A stretch of 64,000 nucleotides of DNA, taken from the NCBI RefSeq assembly GCF_016904955.1, contig NZ_JADIKE010000037.1:186001-250000 (forward strand), read 5' to 3'. This stretch comes from Dyella flava. GTDB lineage: Bacteria > Pseudomonadota > Gammaproteobacteria > Xanthomonadales > Rhodanobacteraceae. Below the pieces are notes generated by a model. It saw only the letters and a program-made list of their open reading frames with translations, did no database searches and was not told the origin of the DNA. Shown here in pieces: positions 20,518 to 29,773 of this stretch. The position numbers and the translations under genes were made by a program. Every line of letters starts with the position of its first letter. The first letter of the stretch is position 1.

Positions 20518-21434
20518 TACGCGGCCTCCTGTTCGATCGCCGGTTCGTCGCGGGTGAGTTCCGTAAAGGCTTCGGCCAGACCGGCACGCTGCACCTCGAG
20601 TTCGCTCAAGGCAGCGTCGGCATCGAGCAGACGGCGCAGCACGCTTTCCGCAGCGCTGGTGCTGATGCGCAAGCGCCCTCCATCGCGCTCGGCGACGGCG
20701 ACTTGCGGCCAGTTCGCCACCGTCGCGGCATCCAGATCCGTGACACAGCGGATACGCGTGAGCGGTACCTGTGCACGCAAGGCATCGACGCTGCCTTCGC
20801 TCAATACACGTCCTTTGCCCATCACCACCACGCGTTGCGCCAGCGCTTCGGCTTCTTCGAGGTAGTGGGTGGTCAACACCACGGAACAGCCTTCGGCGAC
20901 CAGGGCGCGCATCGCGGCCCAAAGCTTCTGGCGCGCGTCGATATCCATGCCGACGGTCGGCTCGTCCAGAAACACCAGTTCCGGCCGGCCGCACAGTGCG
21001 AGCGCAAACTGCACGCGCCGCTGCTGCCCGCCCGACAGCTTGCCGTAAGGTCGCTGCAGCAGGTCACCGATCCCGGCCAGGGCGGCACTTTCTTGCAAGG
21101 GGCGCGGATTCGGGTAGTAGCTGGCCACCAGGCGCAACAGCTCGGTCACCCGCAAGGTGATCGGCAACATCGCCGACTGCAGCATCACGCCGATGCGCCG
21201 ACGTGCGTCGATCTGCTGCGGATCTCGGCCAAACAGCTCCGCGCGGCCGCCATCGGGGCGGATCAGGCCTAACAATAAACTGATGCTGGTGCTTTTTCCG
21301 GCCCCATTGGGACCCAGAACCGCGAGCAATTCGCCGCGGTGCAACACAAGATCAACCCCGTCCAGCGCGGTCAGTGGGCCGTAGCGCTTCACGGCAGCGG
21401 AGAGGCGGGCGACGACATCGGAAGTGGCGGGCAT
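20517..21434 (-). CDS. ABC transporter ATP-binding protein (ABC-2 exporter)
   Basis: ATPase of the exporter, 305 aa. ATG 21434 has a strong AAGGAGGA ribosome binding site 7 bp ahead. Walker A GPNGAGKSTS, signature LSGGQQRRVQFALAL, Walker B LVFLDEPTVGMD and switch TTHYLEEAEAL are all intact; the last 90 residues form the extra C-terminal domain found in DrrA/CcmA-like exporters. First gene of the ATPase-permease-kinase-regulator operon. Confidence 0.93.
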   Translation of the reverse strand: MPATSDVVARLSAAVKRYGPLTALDGVDLVLHRGELLAVLGPNGAGKSTSISLLLGLIRPDGGRAELFGRDPQQIDARRRIGVMLQSAMLPITLRVTELLRLVASYYPNPRPLQESAALAGIGDLLQRPYGKLSGGQQRRVQFALALCGRPELVFLDEPTVGMDIDARQKLWAAMRALVAEGCSVVLTTHYLEEAEALAQRVVVMGKGRVLSEGSVDALRAQVPLTRIRCVTDLDAATVANWPQVAVAERDGGRLRISTSAAESVLRRLLDADAALSELEVQRAGLAEAFTELTRDEPAIEQEAA

Positions 21435-21506
21435 AGGGGTTCCTCCTTGCACTGCAGCGTAGGTTCCGCAAGGGGCCTAGCCCAGTTGCCGGCGTCAGCC
21501 GATGGA

Positions 21507-21522
21507 GATGACAAGCGTCATC
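21507..21522. promoter_or_regulatory. Perfect 6+6 dyad upstream of the ABC/DesKR operon
   Basis: GATGAC-AAGC-GTCATC lies 73 bp upstream of the ATPase start, in the divergent gap. It is a candidate operator for the operon's own LuxR-type regulator, by position only. Confidence 0.35.
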
Positions 21523-21706
21523 CGGGGTTCCGGCAGCCCCTGCCCACGGGTTATCCTGATGGGCATACGCCGGTGGTTCCCCACACTCGGCGGGTGCGAG
21601 CGGGCGCATGGCCCGCGGGCCTTCGGCGCCTTCACGCACGCAATATATCTGTCGGCCTGCTTTGCGCTGGGTGCGAGGCGCTGACAAGAGTTCGAGGAGA
21701 GTAGTC

Positions 21707-23203
21707 ATGGGTGTGATCGATCAGCTGCGCGAACTGCGCGAATTTGGCGGCAAGCCGCGGACCACTGGCCTGGATGACGCCACTATCGAGCGGATGGCCG
21801 CGCTGGATCCGCAACTGGGCAAAGCCATTACCGAAGCCGTTGCGCGGCACCGTGAACTGCGCACCGAATTGGACGATTTCCTCAAGCTGGGTGAAGCCGA
21901 ACAGCTGTCGCAAGTGTTGGCCGGTTTCGTCAACTTCTATCCGGATGATGCGATCAACCCCTATCTGCCGGCTGCTGCGCGCGGCCCGTGGATCGTCACG
22001 CTGAAGGGCGCGGTGGTCCACGACAACGGCGGCTACGGCATGCTCGGTTTTGGACACAACAACGAAGCGATCGATGCCGCGTTGTCGCGCCCGCAGGTGA
22101 TGGCCAACGTGATGACGCCGAGCGTGTCGCAGATGCTTTTCACCAAGGCGATGCATCGCGAACTGGGTCGTAACCGTGGCGCCAATCCGTATGTGCAATA
22201 CCTCGCGCTGAATTCAGGTTCGGAATCGGTCGGCCTCGCCTGCCGTATCGCCGACGTGAACGCCAAGCTGATGACCGACGCCGGTGGCCGTTATGCCGGT
22301 CGCACGATCAAGCGCGTCGCGGTAAAGGGCGCGTTCCACGGCCGCACCGACAAGCCGGCGCTGTATTCGGATTCCTCGCGCCGCACCTATCAGCAGCATC
22401 TGGCGAGCTATCGCCATGAAGACACGCTGCTGACGGTCGCCCCGTACGACATCGTGCAATTGGAAGCGGTATTTGCCGACGCCGATCGCCACGGCTGGTT
22501 CGTCGAAGCGCTGTTCCTGGAACCGGTGATGGGTGAAGGCGATCCGGGTCGCGCGGTCACGCCGGCGTTCTACCAGGCCGCGCGCGAACTGACCGAAGCA
22601 CACGGCTCCTTGTTGTTGGTCGATTCGATCCAGGCGGGTCTGCGTGCGCATGGCGTGCTGTCGATCACCGACTATCCCGGCTTCGAAAAGCTGGCGCCGC
22701 CGGATATGGAAACCTTCTCCAAGGCGCTCAATGCAGGCCAATATCCGCTGTCGGTGCTGGCCGTGACCGAACGCACCGCCAACCTGTATCGCAAGGGCAT
22801 CTACGGCAACACCATGACGGCCAACCCGCGCGCACTCGATGTCGCGCTGGCCACACTCGATCAGCTCACCGATGAGGTGCGCACGAATATCCGTGTCCGC
22901 GGCAAGGAATTCGTCGACAAACTCAATGCGCTGAAAGACGAACTCGGCGGCCTGATCACCAAGGTGCAAGGCACGGGCTTGCTGTTCTCGTGCGAACTGG
23001 CTCCGCAGTTCAAGTGCTACGGCGCGGGTTCGACCGAGGAATATCTGCGCGAGCGCGGCGTCGGCGTGATCCACGGTGGTGCGAATTCGCTGCGCTTCAC
23101 CCCGCACTTCAAGATCACCAGTGCCGAAGTGGACATGGTGATCGCGCACGTGCGCCATGCGCTGCTGGAAGGTCCGCGCAAGAGCGAAGCGCGGGCAGCC
23201 TGA
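21707..23203 (+). CDS. Class III aminotransferase, substrate unknown
   Basis: PLP-dependent enzyme of 498 aa. ATG 21707 follows GAGGAGA by 6 bp; the longer upstream frame has no such signal. The fold-type I elements are present: PYVQYLALNSGSESVGLA (phosphate-binding loop), AVKGAFHGRTDKPAL, LVDSIQAGLRAHG (Asp facing the pyridine nitrogen), PLP lysine in FSKALNAGQYPLSV, and GIYGNTMTANPRAL. The usual DExQxGxGRTG motif is replaced by DSIQAGLRAHG, so it is outside the well-known acetylornithine, GABA and ornithine transaminase groups. Stand-alone gene; the amino donor and acceptor cannot be read from context. Confidence 0.85.
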   Translation: MGVIDQLRELREFGGKPRTTGLDDATIERMAALDPQLGKAITEAVARHRELRTELDDFLKLGEAEQLSQVLAGFVNFYPDDAINPYLPAAARGPWIVTLKGAVVHDNGGYGMLGFGHNNEAIDAALSRPQVMANVMTPSVSQMLFTKAMHRELGRNRGANPYVQYLALNSGSESVGLACRIADVNAKLMTDAGGRYAGRTIKRVAVKGAFHGRTDKPALYSDSSRRTYQQHLASYRHEDTLLTVAPYDIVQLEAVFADADRHGWFVEALFLEPVMGEGDPGRAVTPAFYQAARELTEAHGSLLLVDSIQAGLRAHGVLSITDYPGFEKLAPPDMETFSKALNAGQYPLSVLAVTERTANLYRKGIYGNTMTANPRALDVALATLDQLTDEVRTNIRVRGKEFVDKLNALKDELGGLITKVQGTGLLFSCELAPQFKCYGAGSTEEYLRERGVGVIHGGANSLRFTPHFKITSAEVDMVIAHVRHALLEGPRKSEARAA

Positions 23204-23204
23204 G

Positions 23205-23345
23205 GGTTTCTTCCTCTCCCTGGAGAGGATCGAGATGCGGGGCAACCATGCGGTTGCCTCCCATCCATCCCGCTTCGGATCAGCATCCGCGCAAGATTCC
23301 CGCCTGCCCAAGCCCTCGCCCCAACGGGGAGAGGGCTTTATCCGC
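23205..23345. repeat. Decayed REP-like repeats upstream of the PsiF-like gene
   Basis: CTTCCTCTCCCTGGAGAGG and CCCTCGCCCCAACGGGGAGAGGG frame about 100 bp; same family as the palindromic repeats elsewhere but more diverged. Confidence 0.5.
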
Positions 23346-23425
23346 AATAGCTTTCCCCTGCTCATACCCGGGCATAGACTGCCCCCGCCGGCGCAACGCC
23401 GGTGATCACTTCAGGAGGAAGCATC

Positions 23426-23743
23426 ATGTCCATGCGTTTCAGCCTGCTCACCGCCGGTGCAGTCCTGGCCCTCGCGACCACTACCGCCTTCGCTGCACCG
23501 CAGAGCTCATCCAGCACGACGGGGCATTCCACCAAGCTGGGCCAATGCAGTCACGCCAACGCCGGCAAGACTGGCGCCGACTACAAGAGCGCCGTCGCCA
23601 ACTGCATGAAGGGTGACAACAGCGCGGCGGCCACCCCAAAGAAGACCCCGCAGCAGAAGATGGCCGATTGCAGCCATGCCGCGAAGGGCAAGACCGGCGA
23701 CGACTACAAGAGCGCCGTCAGCAACTGCATGAAAGGCCCCTGA
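23426..23743 (+). CDS. Secreted PsiF-repeat protein
   Basis: Small periplasmic protein of 105 aa with a signal peptide ([23 protein letters not shown]) and a strong AGGAGGAA ribosome binding site 5 bp before ATG 23426. The mature part carries two tandem copies of the PsiF repeat: [22 protein letters not shown] and [20 protein letters not shown], each with a Cys pair, joined by a Ser/Ala/Lys linker. E. coli psiF is phosphate-starvation induced; its function is not known. Followed by an intrinsic terminator. Confidence 0.88.
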   Translation: MSMRFSLLTAGAVLALATTTAFAAPQSSSSTTGHSTKLGQCSHANAGKTGADYKSAVANCMKGDNSAAATPKKTPQQKMADCSHAAKGKTGDDYKSAVSNCMKGP

Positions 23744-23775
23744 GCCAGGCACTGCATATAAAGCGCCGATTCCAA

Positions 23776-23808
23776 GGGCGTCGCCAGGCTGGCGGCGCCC
23801 TTTTCGTT
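23776..23808 (+). terminator. Intrinsic terminator after the PsiF-repeat gene
   Basis: GGGCGTCGCC ... GGCGGCGCCC stem followed by TTTTCGTTT, 33 bp after the stop and 42 bp before upp. Confidence 0.8.
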
Positions 23809-23850
23809 TGCCGCTATGCTTGCCGCATCCCTTTGGGAACAGCCCGCCCG

Positions 23851-24495
23851 ATGAAGATCGTCGAAGTCCGCCATCCCCTGATCCAGCACAAGCTCGGCCT
23901 GATGCGCCGGGCCGGTATCAGCACCAAGGAATTCCGTGAACTGGCCTCGGAAGTCGGCTCGCTACTGACTTACGAAGCCACCAAAGACCTGGAAACCGTC
24001 GAAGCGCAGATCGAAGGCTGGGCCGGTCCGGTGCGCGTGCGGCAAATCAAAGGCAAGAAGATCACCATCGTGCCGATCCTGCGCGCCGGGTTGGGCATGC
24101 TGCCGGGCGTGCTGGAACTGATTCCGGCGGCGAAAGTCAGCGTGGTCGGCCTGCAGCGCGATGAAGAAACACTGCAACCCATCGCCTATTACGAAAAGCT
24201 CACCGGCCGCATGGACGAGCGCATCGCCCTGATCGTCGATCCCATGCTCGCCACTGCCGGCACCCTGATTGCCACGGTAGAGATGCTCAAAGCCGCAGGA
24301 TGCAAGCGCATCAAGGGGCTGTTCCTGGTGGCGGCGCCGGAAGGGCTCAAGCGCATCGAAGCCACTCATCCGGATGTCGAGATCTATACCGCATCGATTG
24401 ATGAGCGGCTCAATGAGCACGGCTACATCCTGCCGGGGCTGGGGGATGCGGGGGACAAGATTTTCGGGACGAAGCAGTTGCCGGCGGTGGAGTAA
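23851..24495 (+). CDS. upp: Uracil phosphoribosyltransferase
   Basis: Salvages uracil with PRPP to UMP in the cytosol. From ATG 23851 ([19 protein letters not shown]) it is 214 aa, near the usual 208; the open frame upstream runs through the PsiF gene and its terminator and is not real. Conserved blocks: [24 protein letters not shown], the PRPP loop [20 protein letters not shown], and C-terminal [16 protein letters not shown]. Single gene between a terminator and repeat sequence. Confidence 0.97.
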   Translation: MKIVEVRHPLIQHKLGLMRRAGISTKEFRELASEVGSLLTYEATKDLETVEAQIEGWAGPVRVRQIKGKKITIVPILRAGLGMLPGVLELIPAAKVSVVGLQRDEETLQPIAYYEKLTGRMDERIALIVDPMLATAGTLIATVEMLKAAGCKRIKGLFLVAAPEGLKRIEATHPDVEIYTASIDERLNEHGYILPGLGDAGDKIFGTKQLPAVE

Positions 24496-24499
24496 CGGC

Positions 24500-24716
24500 T
24501 TTCCCTTCTGCCCTTCGGGGAGAAGAGCCTGCCCCGGACGTGATCCGGGGTGGCCCGTAGGGTCGGATGAGAGGCCAATCTTGCGAGCTGGGATATTCAG
24601 AGCGTGCTTCTGATGGATATCCGCGCGAGCCGCGGCCCTCACCCTGCCCTCTCCTCGCTCCTCAGAGCCGACACCATCCATGGCGCCTCCCCGCGTGCCC
24701 CGAAGGGGAGAGGGGA
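24500..24716. repeat. REP-like repeat cluster between upp and pip
   Basis: Decayed copies of the palindromic repeat: CCCTTCTGCCCTTCGGGGAG at the left, CCTCACCCTGCCCTCTCC and CCCCGAAGGGGAGAGGGG at the right, with GCGAGCTGGGATATTCAGAG-type spacer sequence. It lies between two convergent genes and contains no gene. Confidence 0.6.
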
Positions 24717-24730
24717 AATAAGGAGAGCGC

Positions 24731-25696
24731 CTATGGCGCTCGGTTTTTAAAGCGATCCGTCGCCTCAATCAGCTCGTGCATGATCCCCGGCTCAAACGCC
24801 GAATGCCCGGCATCCTGCACGATGCGCAGATCTGCCTCCGGCCACGCACGATGCAGATCCCAGGCGCTACGCATCGGACACACCACGTCGTAACGCCCCT
24901 GCACGATCACCGCCGGAATACGGCGAATGCGCTCGACGTTGCGCAGCAGCTGATCGTCATGTTCGAAGAAACCGCCATTCACGAAGTAATGGCATTCGAT
25001 GCGCGCAAAAGCCAGCGCGAATTCATCCTCGCCGCTGCTGTTGATATAGCCCTCATCCTGGAACAGGAAGCTGGTGGCCCCCTCCCATACCGACCAAGCC
25101 CGCGCGGCGGCCAGGCGTGTTTCGGCATCCGGGCTGGTCAGCCGGCGATGGTAGGCGCTCATCATGTCGCCGCGTTCCACCTCGGGAATGGCTGCCTGAT
25201 AGGTTTCCCAGGCATCGGGATAGAGCGCATCGCTACCCTGCTGGTAGAACCACTCCAGCTCCCAGCGGCGCAGCATGAAGATGCCGCGCAGCACCAGCTC
25301 GGTCACCTTGTCCGGATGCGTTTGCGCGTAGGACAGCGCCAGCGTCGAGCCCCACGAACCGCCGAACACCTGCCAGCGGTCGATCCCGAGATGCTCGCGC
25401 AGGCGCTCGATATCACTGACCAGATGCCAGGTGGTGTTGTCGGTGAGTTCGGCATGCGGGGTGGATCTGCCGCAGCCGCGTTGATCGAACAGCACGATGC
25501 GATACACCGCCGGATCGAAGAACCGCCGGCACTTGGGATTGGTGCCGCCACCCGGGCCACCATGCAGGAACACCACCGGCTTGCCGTTCGGGTTGCCGCT
25601 TTGCTCGTAGTAAAGCGTATGCAACGCGGAGACCTTGAGCTGCCCGACATCGTACGGTTCGATTTCGGGATACAAGGCGCGGCGGTTCTCGGACAT
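24731..25696 (-). CDS. pip: Proline iminopeptidase
   Basis: Cytosolic alpha/beta-hydrolase that removes N-terminal proline from peptides. ATG 25696 gives 321 aa (a TTG six bases upstream is possible). Landmarks: oxyanion-hole FLHGGPGGGTNP, LFDQRGCGRSTPH, nucleophile Ser in FGGSWGSTLALSY, family cap-domain residues including LRGIFMLRRWELEWFYQQG, acid Asp in VQGRYDVVCP and catalytic His in QDAGHSAFEPG. These match the monomeric S33 Pip family closely. Confidence 0.95.
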   Translation of the reverse strand: MSENRRALYPEIEPYDVGQLKVSALHTLYYEQSGNPNGKPVVFLHGGPGGGTNPKCRRFFDPAVYRIVLFDQRGCGRSTPHAELTDNTTWHLVSDIERLREHLGIDRWQVFGGSWGSTLALSYAQTHPDKVTELVLRGIFMLRRWELEWFYQQGSDALYPDAWETYQAAIPEVERGDMMSAYHRRLTSPDAETRLAAARAWSVWEGATSFLFQDEGYINSSGEDEFALAFARIECHYFVNGGFFEHDDQLLRNVERIRRIPAVIVQGRYDVVCPMRSAWDLHRAWPEADLRIVQDAGHSAFEPGIMHELIEATDRFKNRAP

Positions 25697-25801
25697 GGTC
25701 AAGCGGCCTGAAGTGAGTGTGAGAGCACATGGTACGGGGGAGTGCCGGGCAACCCAAGCTGGCGTTATGACACGCCCCTCAGGAAGCTGGCCGCGTACGG
25801 C

Positions 25802-27187
<1,386 letters not shown>

Positions 27188-27270
27188 GGCAACTCCGTGG
27201 CTAAGTCCCCAGCGTGCCAGTGCCCGCCGTGCGCGTCCAGTGCTGCATCGCCGCAAAATCTGGCATAGTG

Positions 27271-27284
27271 TTTGGACATCCAAA
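27271..27284. promoter_or_regulatory. Perfect dyad TTTGGA-CA-TCCAAA before serA
   Basis: 14-bp inverted repeat in the serA/FAD-dehydrogenase gap, 12 bp before the serA ATG and just after a CATAGT box that may be a -10. It may be an operator or occlude the serA ribosome binding site, which is otherwise poor. Confidence 0.4.
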
Positions 27285-27296
27285 TCCCGGCCTGCC

Positions 27297-28529
27297 ATGA
27301 AAACTTCGTACCCCAAGCAAGACATCAAGGTGCTATTGCTCGAAGGCGTCAGCCGTACCGCGGTGGAAGCCTTCCAGCGCGCCGGCTATAGCCAGATCGA
27401 GTACCACGCCAAATCGCTGCCTGAGGACGAATTGAAAGCGCGCATCGCCGATGCGCACATCATCGGTATCCGCTCACGCACCCACCTCACCGCCGAAGTG
27501 CTGGAACACGCCAAGCGCCTGATCGCCGTGGGCTGCTATTGCATCGGCACCAACCAGGTCGACTTGGACACCGCCGCCAAGCTCGGCATTCCGGTCTTCA
27601 ACGCGCCCTACTCCAATACGCGCAGCGTGGCCGAACTGGTGATTGCCGAAACCATCATGCTGCTGCGTGGCATTCCGCAGAAGAACGCGCTGTGTCATCG
27701 CGGCGGCTGGACCAAATCGGCTTCCGGCAGCTTTGAAGTGCGCGACAAGGTGCTTGGCATCGTCGGCTACGGCCATATTGGCACGCAGGTCGGCGTGCTG
27801 GCGGAAGGCCTTGGCATGCGCGTGATCTTCCACGATATCGAATCCAAGCTTTCGCTAGGCAACGCGCGCGCGGCGGCCAGCCTGGATGATCTGCTCGAAC
27901 GCGCCGATGTCGTCACCCTGCACGTGCCGGAAACGCCTTCGACCAAGTTGATGATCGGCAAGACCGAGCTCGACAAAATGCGCAAAGGCGCGCTGCTGAT
28001 CAACGCATCGCGCGGCACCGTGGTCGATATCGATGCATTGGCCGATGCATTGCGCAAACAGCACATCGGCGGCGCAGCCATCGACGTGTTTCCGGTGGAA
28101 CCGAAAGGCAACGACGATCCCTTCGTATCGCCGCTGCTTGGCATGGACAATGTCATTCTTACGCCGCACATCGGCGGCAGCACGCTGGAAGCGCAGGACA
28201 ACATCGGCGTCGAAGTCGCCAGCAAACTGGTGCGCTACAGCGACAACGGCTCCACCCTCTCCGCCGTCAACTTCCCGGAAGTAACCCTGCCGGAACATCC
28301 ACGCAGCCGCCGCCTGCTGCACATCCACCGCAATGTGCCCGGCGTGCTTTCACGCATCAACGAACTGTTCTCGGCCGGCAATATCAATATCGACGCGCAG
28401 TTCCTGCAGACCCATGCGGACGTGGGTTATGTGGTGATCGATGTATCGGCTGATGAGCATCAGGCGGCGTCGCTGAAGGATAAGCTGGCGGCGATACCGG
28501 GGACGTTGCGTGCGCGGGTGCTTTATTGA
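27297..28529 (+). CDS. serA: D-3-phosphoglycerate dehydrogenase
   Basis: First step of serine synthesis: oxidises 3-phosphoglycerate with NAD; many SerA enzymes also reduce 2-oxoglutarate to D-2-hydroxyglutarate. The 410-aa length equals E. coli SerA. NAD-binding GIVGYGHIGTQVGVLAEGLG, catalytic Arg in INASRGTVVD, Glu/His region and PHIGGSTLEAQ are present, and the C-terminal 75 residues form an ACT domain (HRNVPGVLSRINELFSAGNI) that usually binds serine for feedback inhibition. Single gene divergent from the FAD dehydrogenase. Confidence 0.97.
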   Translation: MKTSYPKQDIKVLLLEGVSRTAVEAFQRAGYSQIEYHAKSLPEDELKARIADAHIIGIRSRTHLTAEVLEHAKRLIAVGCYCIGTNQVDLDTAAKLGIPVFNAPYSNTRSVAELVIAETIMLLRGIPQKNALCHRGGWTKSASGSFEVRDKVLGIVGYGHIGTQVGVLAEGLGMRVIFHDIESKLSLGNARAAASLDDLLERADVVTLHVPETPSTKLMIGKTELDKMRKGALLINASRGTVVDIDALADALRKQHIGGAAIDVFPVEPKGNDDPFVSPLLGMDNVILTPHIGGSTLEAQDNIGVEVASKLVRYSDNGSTLSAVNFPEVTLPEHPRSRRLLHIHRNVPGVLSRINELFSAGNINIDAQFLQTHADVGYVVIDVSADEHQAASLKDKLAAIPGTLRARVLY

Positions 28530-28850
28530 GCCAGCCGCAGCGCATTTGTTTCGCACCCCAGCCAATGCGTAGGCTGGGTTAGCGCAGCGTAACCCAGCGG
28601 ATATTGGGGTCCGTCGTCTGGTTGATGTTTAAGAGCTTTCAGTCCCGGAGGGGCCGAAAGCTCTTAACGCTCTAACACGTCAACTGCAACGCAGATATCA
28701 ACATCTGTTGGGTTACGCGAGCTGACCCAACGCGCTGGGTGGCCGTTTTTTTGTTGGTTGAATTGCCTTGGGCTTGATTTGGTGGGGGCTTGGTGTTCTT
28801 TTCGCGCTTTGCTGTGGTGGTGTTTCGCATGAGTGAGTATTTCGTGGATT

Positions 28851-28926
28851 GAACCATTGCCTGCGGTGCTTTCGGCCTGAAGGCCGAGTCACTTTTCTTT
28901 GCTGGCCCAAAGAAAAGTAACCCAAA
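28851..28926. repeat. Inverted-repeat arm A (partner 29338-29413)
   Basis: 76-bp arm starting GAACCATTGCCTGCGG and ending AAAGTAACCCAAA; nearly exact reverse complement of 29338-29413. Confidence 0.85.
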
Positions 28927-28977
28927 TCTGTTTTTGGCATCGCTGTGCGTTTCGTTGGTGCCACCTTTGCCTGCGGC

Positions 28978-29096
28978 GCTTTCGGTCCCTAAAGGGCCCG
29001 AGTCACTTTTCTTTGCTGGCCCAAAGAAAAGTAACCCAAAGAAATGGCCTCAGGAGCTCGTGGCACTGGGCGGGTTACAAGCCTGGACGATTACGC
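28978..29096. repeat. Inverted-repeat arm B (partner 29436-29555)
   Basis: 119-bp arm starting GCTTTCGGTCCCTAAAGGGC and ending CCTGGACGATTACGC; reverse complement of 29436-29555 with only a few differences. Confidence 0.85.
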
Positions 29097-29337
29097 CTTG
29101 CCGTGTTGGTCAGCAGGCCACGCTTAGACAACGCCGCTATACCGCGAGGCGTCGACGCGGTGAGGACTTAAAACAAACACGGGCAAAGCTCAACTTATCG
29201 GCGCACCCGCTTTAAACCCTCAGCGCCTCGATGCTCGCGGTATAGCGGGGAGGCATAACCATGGGCCATTAACCATTCCATCGCCGCCATCGCTCAGGCT
29301 TTTATCCCCCCAAGCCACGAGCCTTTCAGGCCATTTC

Positions 29338-29413
29338 TTTGGGTTACTTTTCTTTGGGCCAGCAAAGAAAAGTGACTCGGCCTTCAGGCCGAAAGCGCCG
29401 CAGGCAATGGTTC
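29338..29413. repeat. Inverted-repeat arm A' (partner 28851-28926)
   Basis: Starts TTTGGGTTACTTTTCTTTGG and ends GCCGCAGGCAATGGTTC. Confidence 0.85.
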
Positions 29414-29435
29414 AACTAACGAAATACCCAGCAAT

Positions 29436-29555
29436 GCGTGATCGTCCAGGCTTGTAACCCACCCAGCGCCACGAGCTCCTGAGGCCATTTCTTTGGGTTA
29501 CTTTTCTTTGGGGGCAGCAAAGAAAAGTGATTCGGGCCCTTTAGGGACCGAAAGC
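29436..29555. repeat. Inverted-repeat arm B' (partner 28978-29096)
   Basis: Starts GCGTGATCGTCCAGGC and ends TTTAGGGACCGAAAGC. Confidence 0.85.
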
Positions 29556-29773
29556 TCTTAATGGTCTAAAACATCAACCACAACACAGACATCAACATCT
29601 GTTGGGTTACGCAAACTAACCCAACCTATGCGTCACGCCCTCGCCACGCCCCGAAAGTGGTCCGTTTCAGGACACCACAGGGCCAGACAAAGCAGATATC
29701 GAGACGCCACCTCCCCGCCTCCGGGCCGCCACAAATGCGTGCCAAACTGCGTCTTAGACTCAGGGAGGGTTCT

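Larger units (their letters stand above)
28530..29773. repeat. 1.2 kb non-coding repeat cluster
   Basis: No credible gene. The stretch is built from repeat units: a GGGTTAGCGCAGCGTAACCC unit near 28578, a 12-bp stem TTAAGAGCTTTC/GAAAGCTCTTAA at 28629-28667, two direct copies of an about 78-bp unit (28654 and 29548), and two nested pairs of long inverted arms described separately. The words CACTTTTCTTTGCTGGCCC and AAAGAAAAGTAACCCAAA recur four times. It isolates serA from the macroglobulin gene and could act as a strong transcriptional barrier. Origin (decayed MITE or chromosomal repeat family) cannot be told from this window. Confidence 0.85.

Noticed and set aside
28851..29555. Insertion sequence or transposase gene inside the inverted-repeat cluster
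   Set aside because: The 240-bp centre and the flanks contain no reading frame resembling a transposase.
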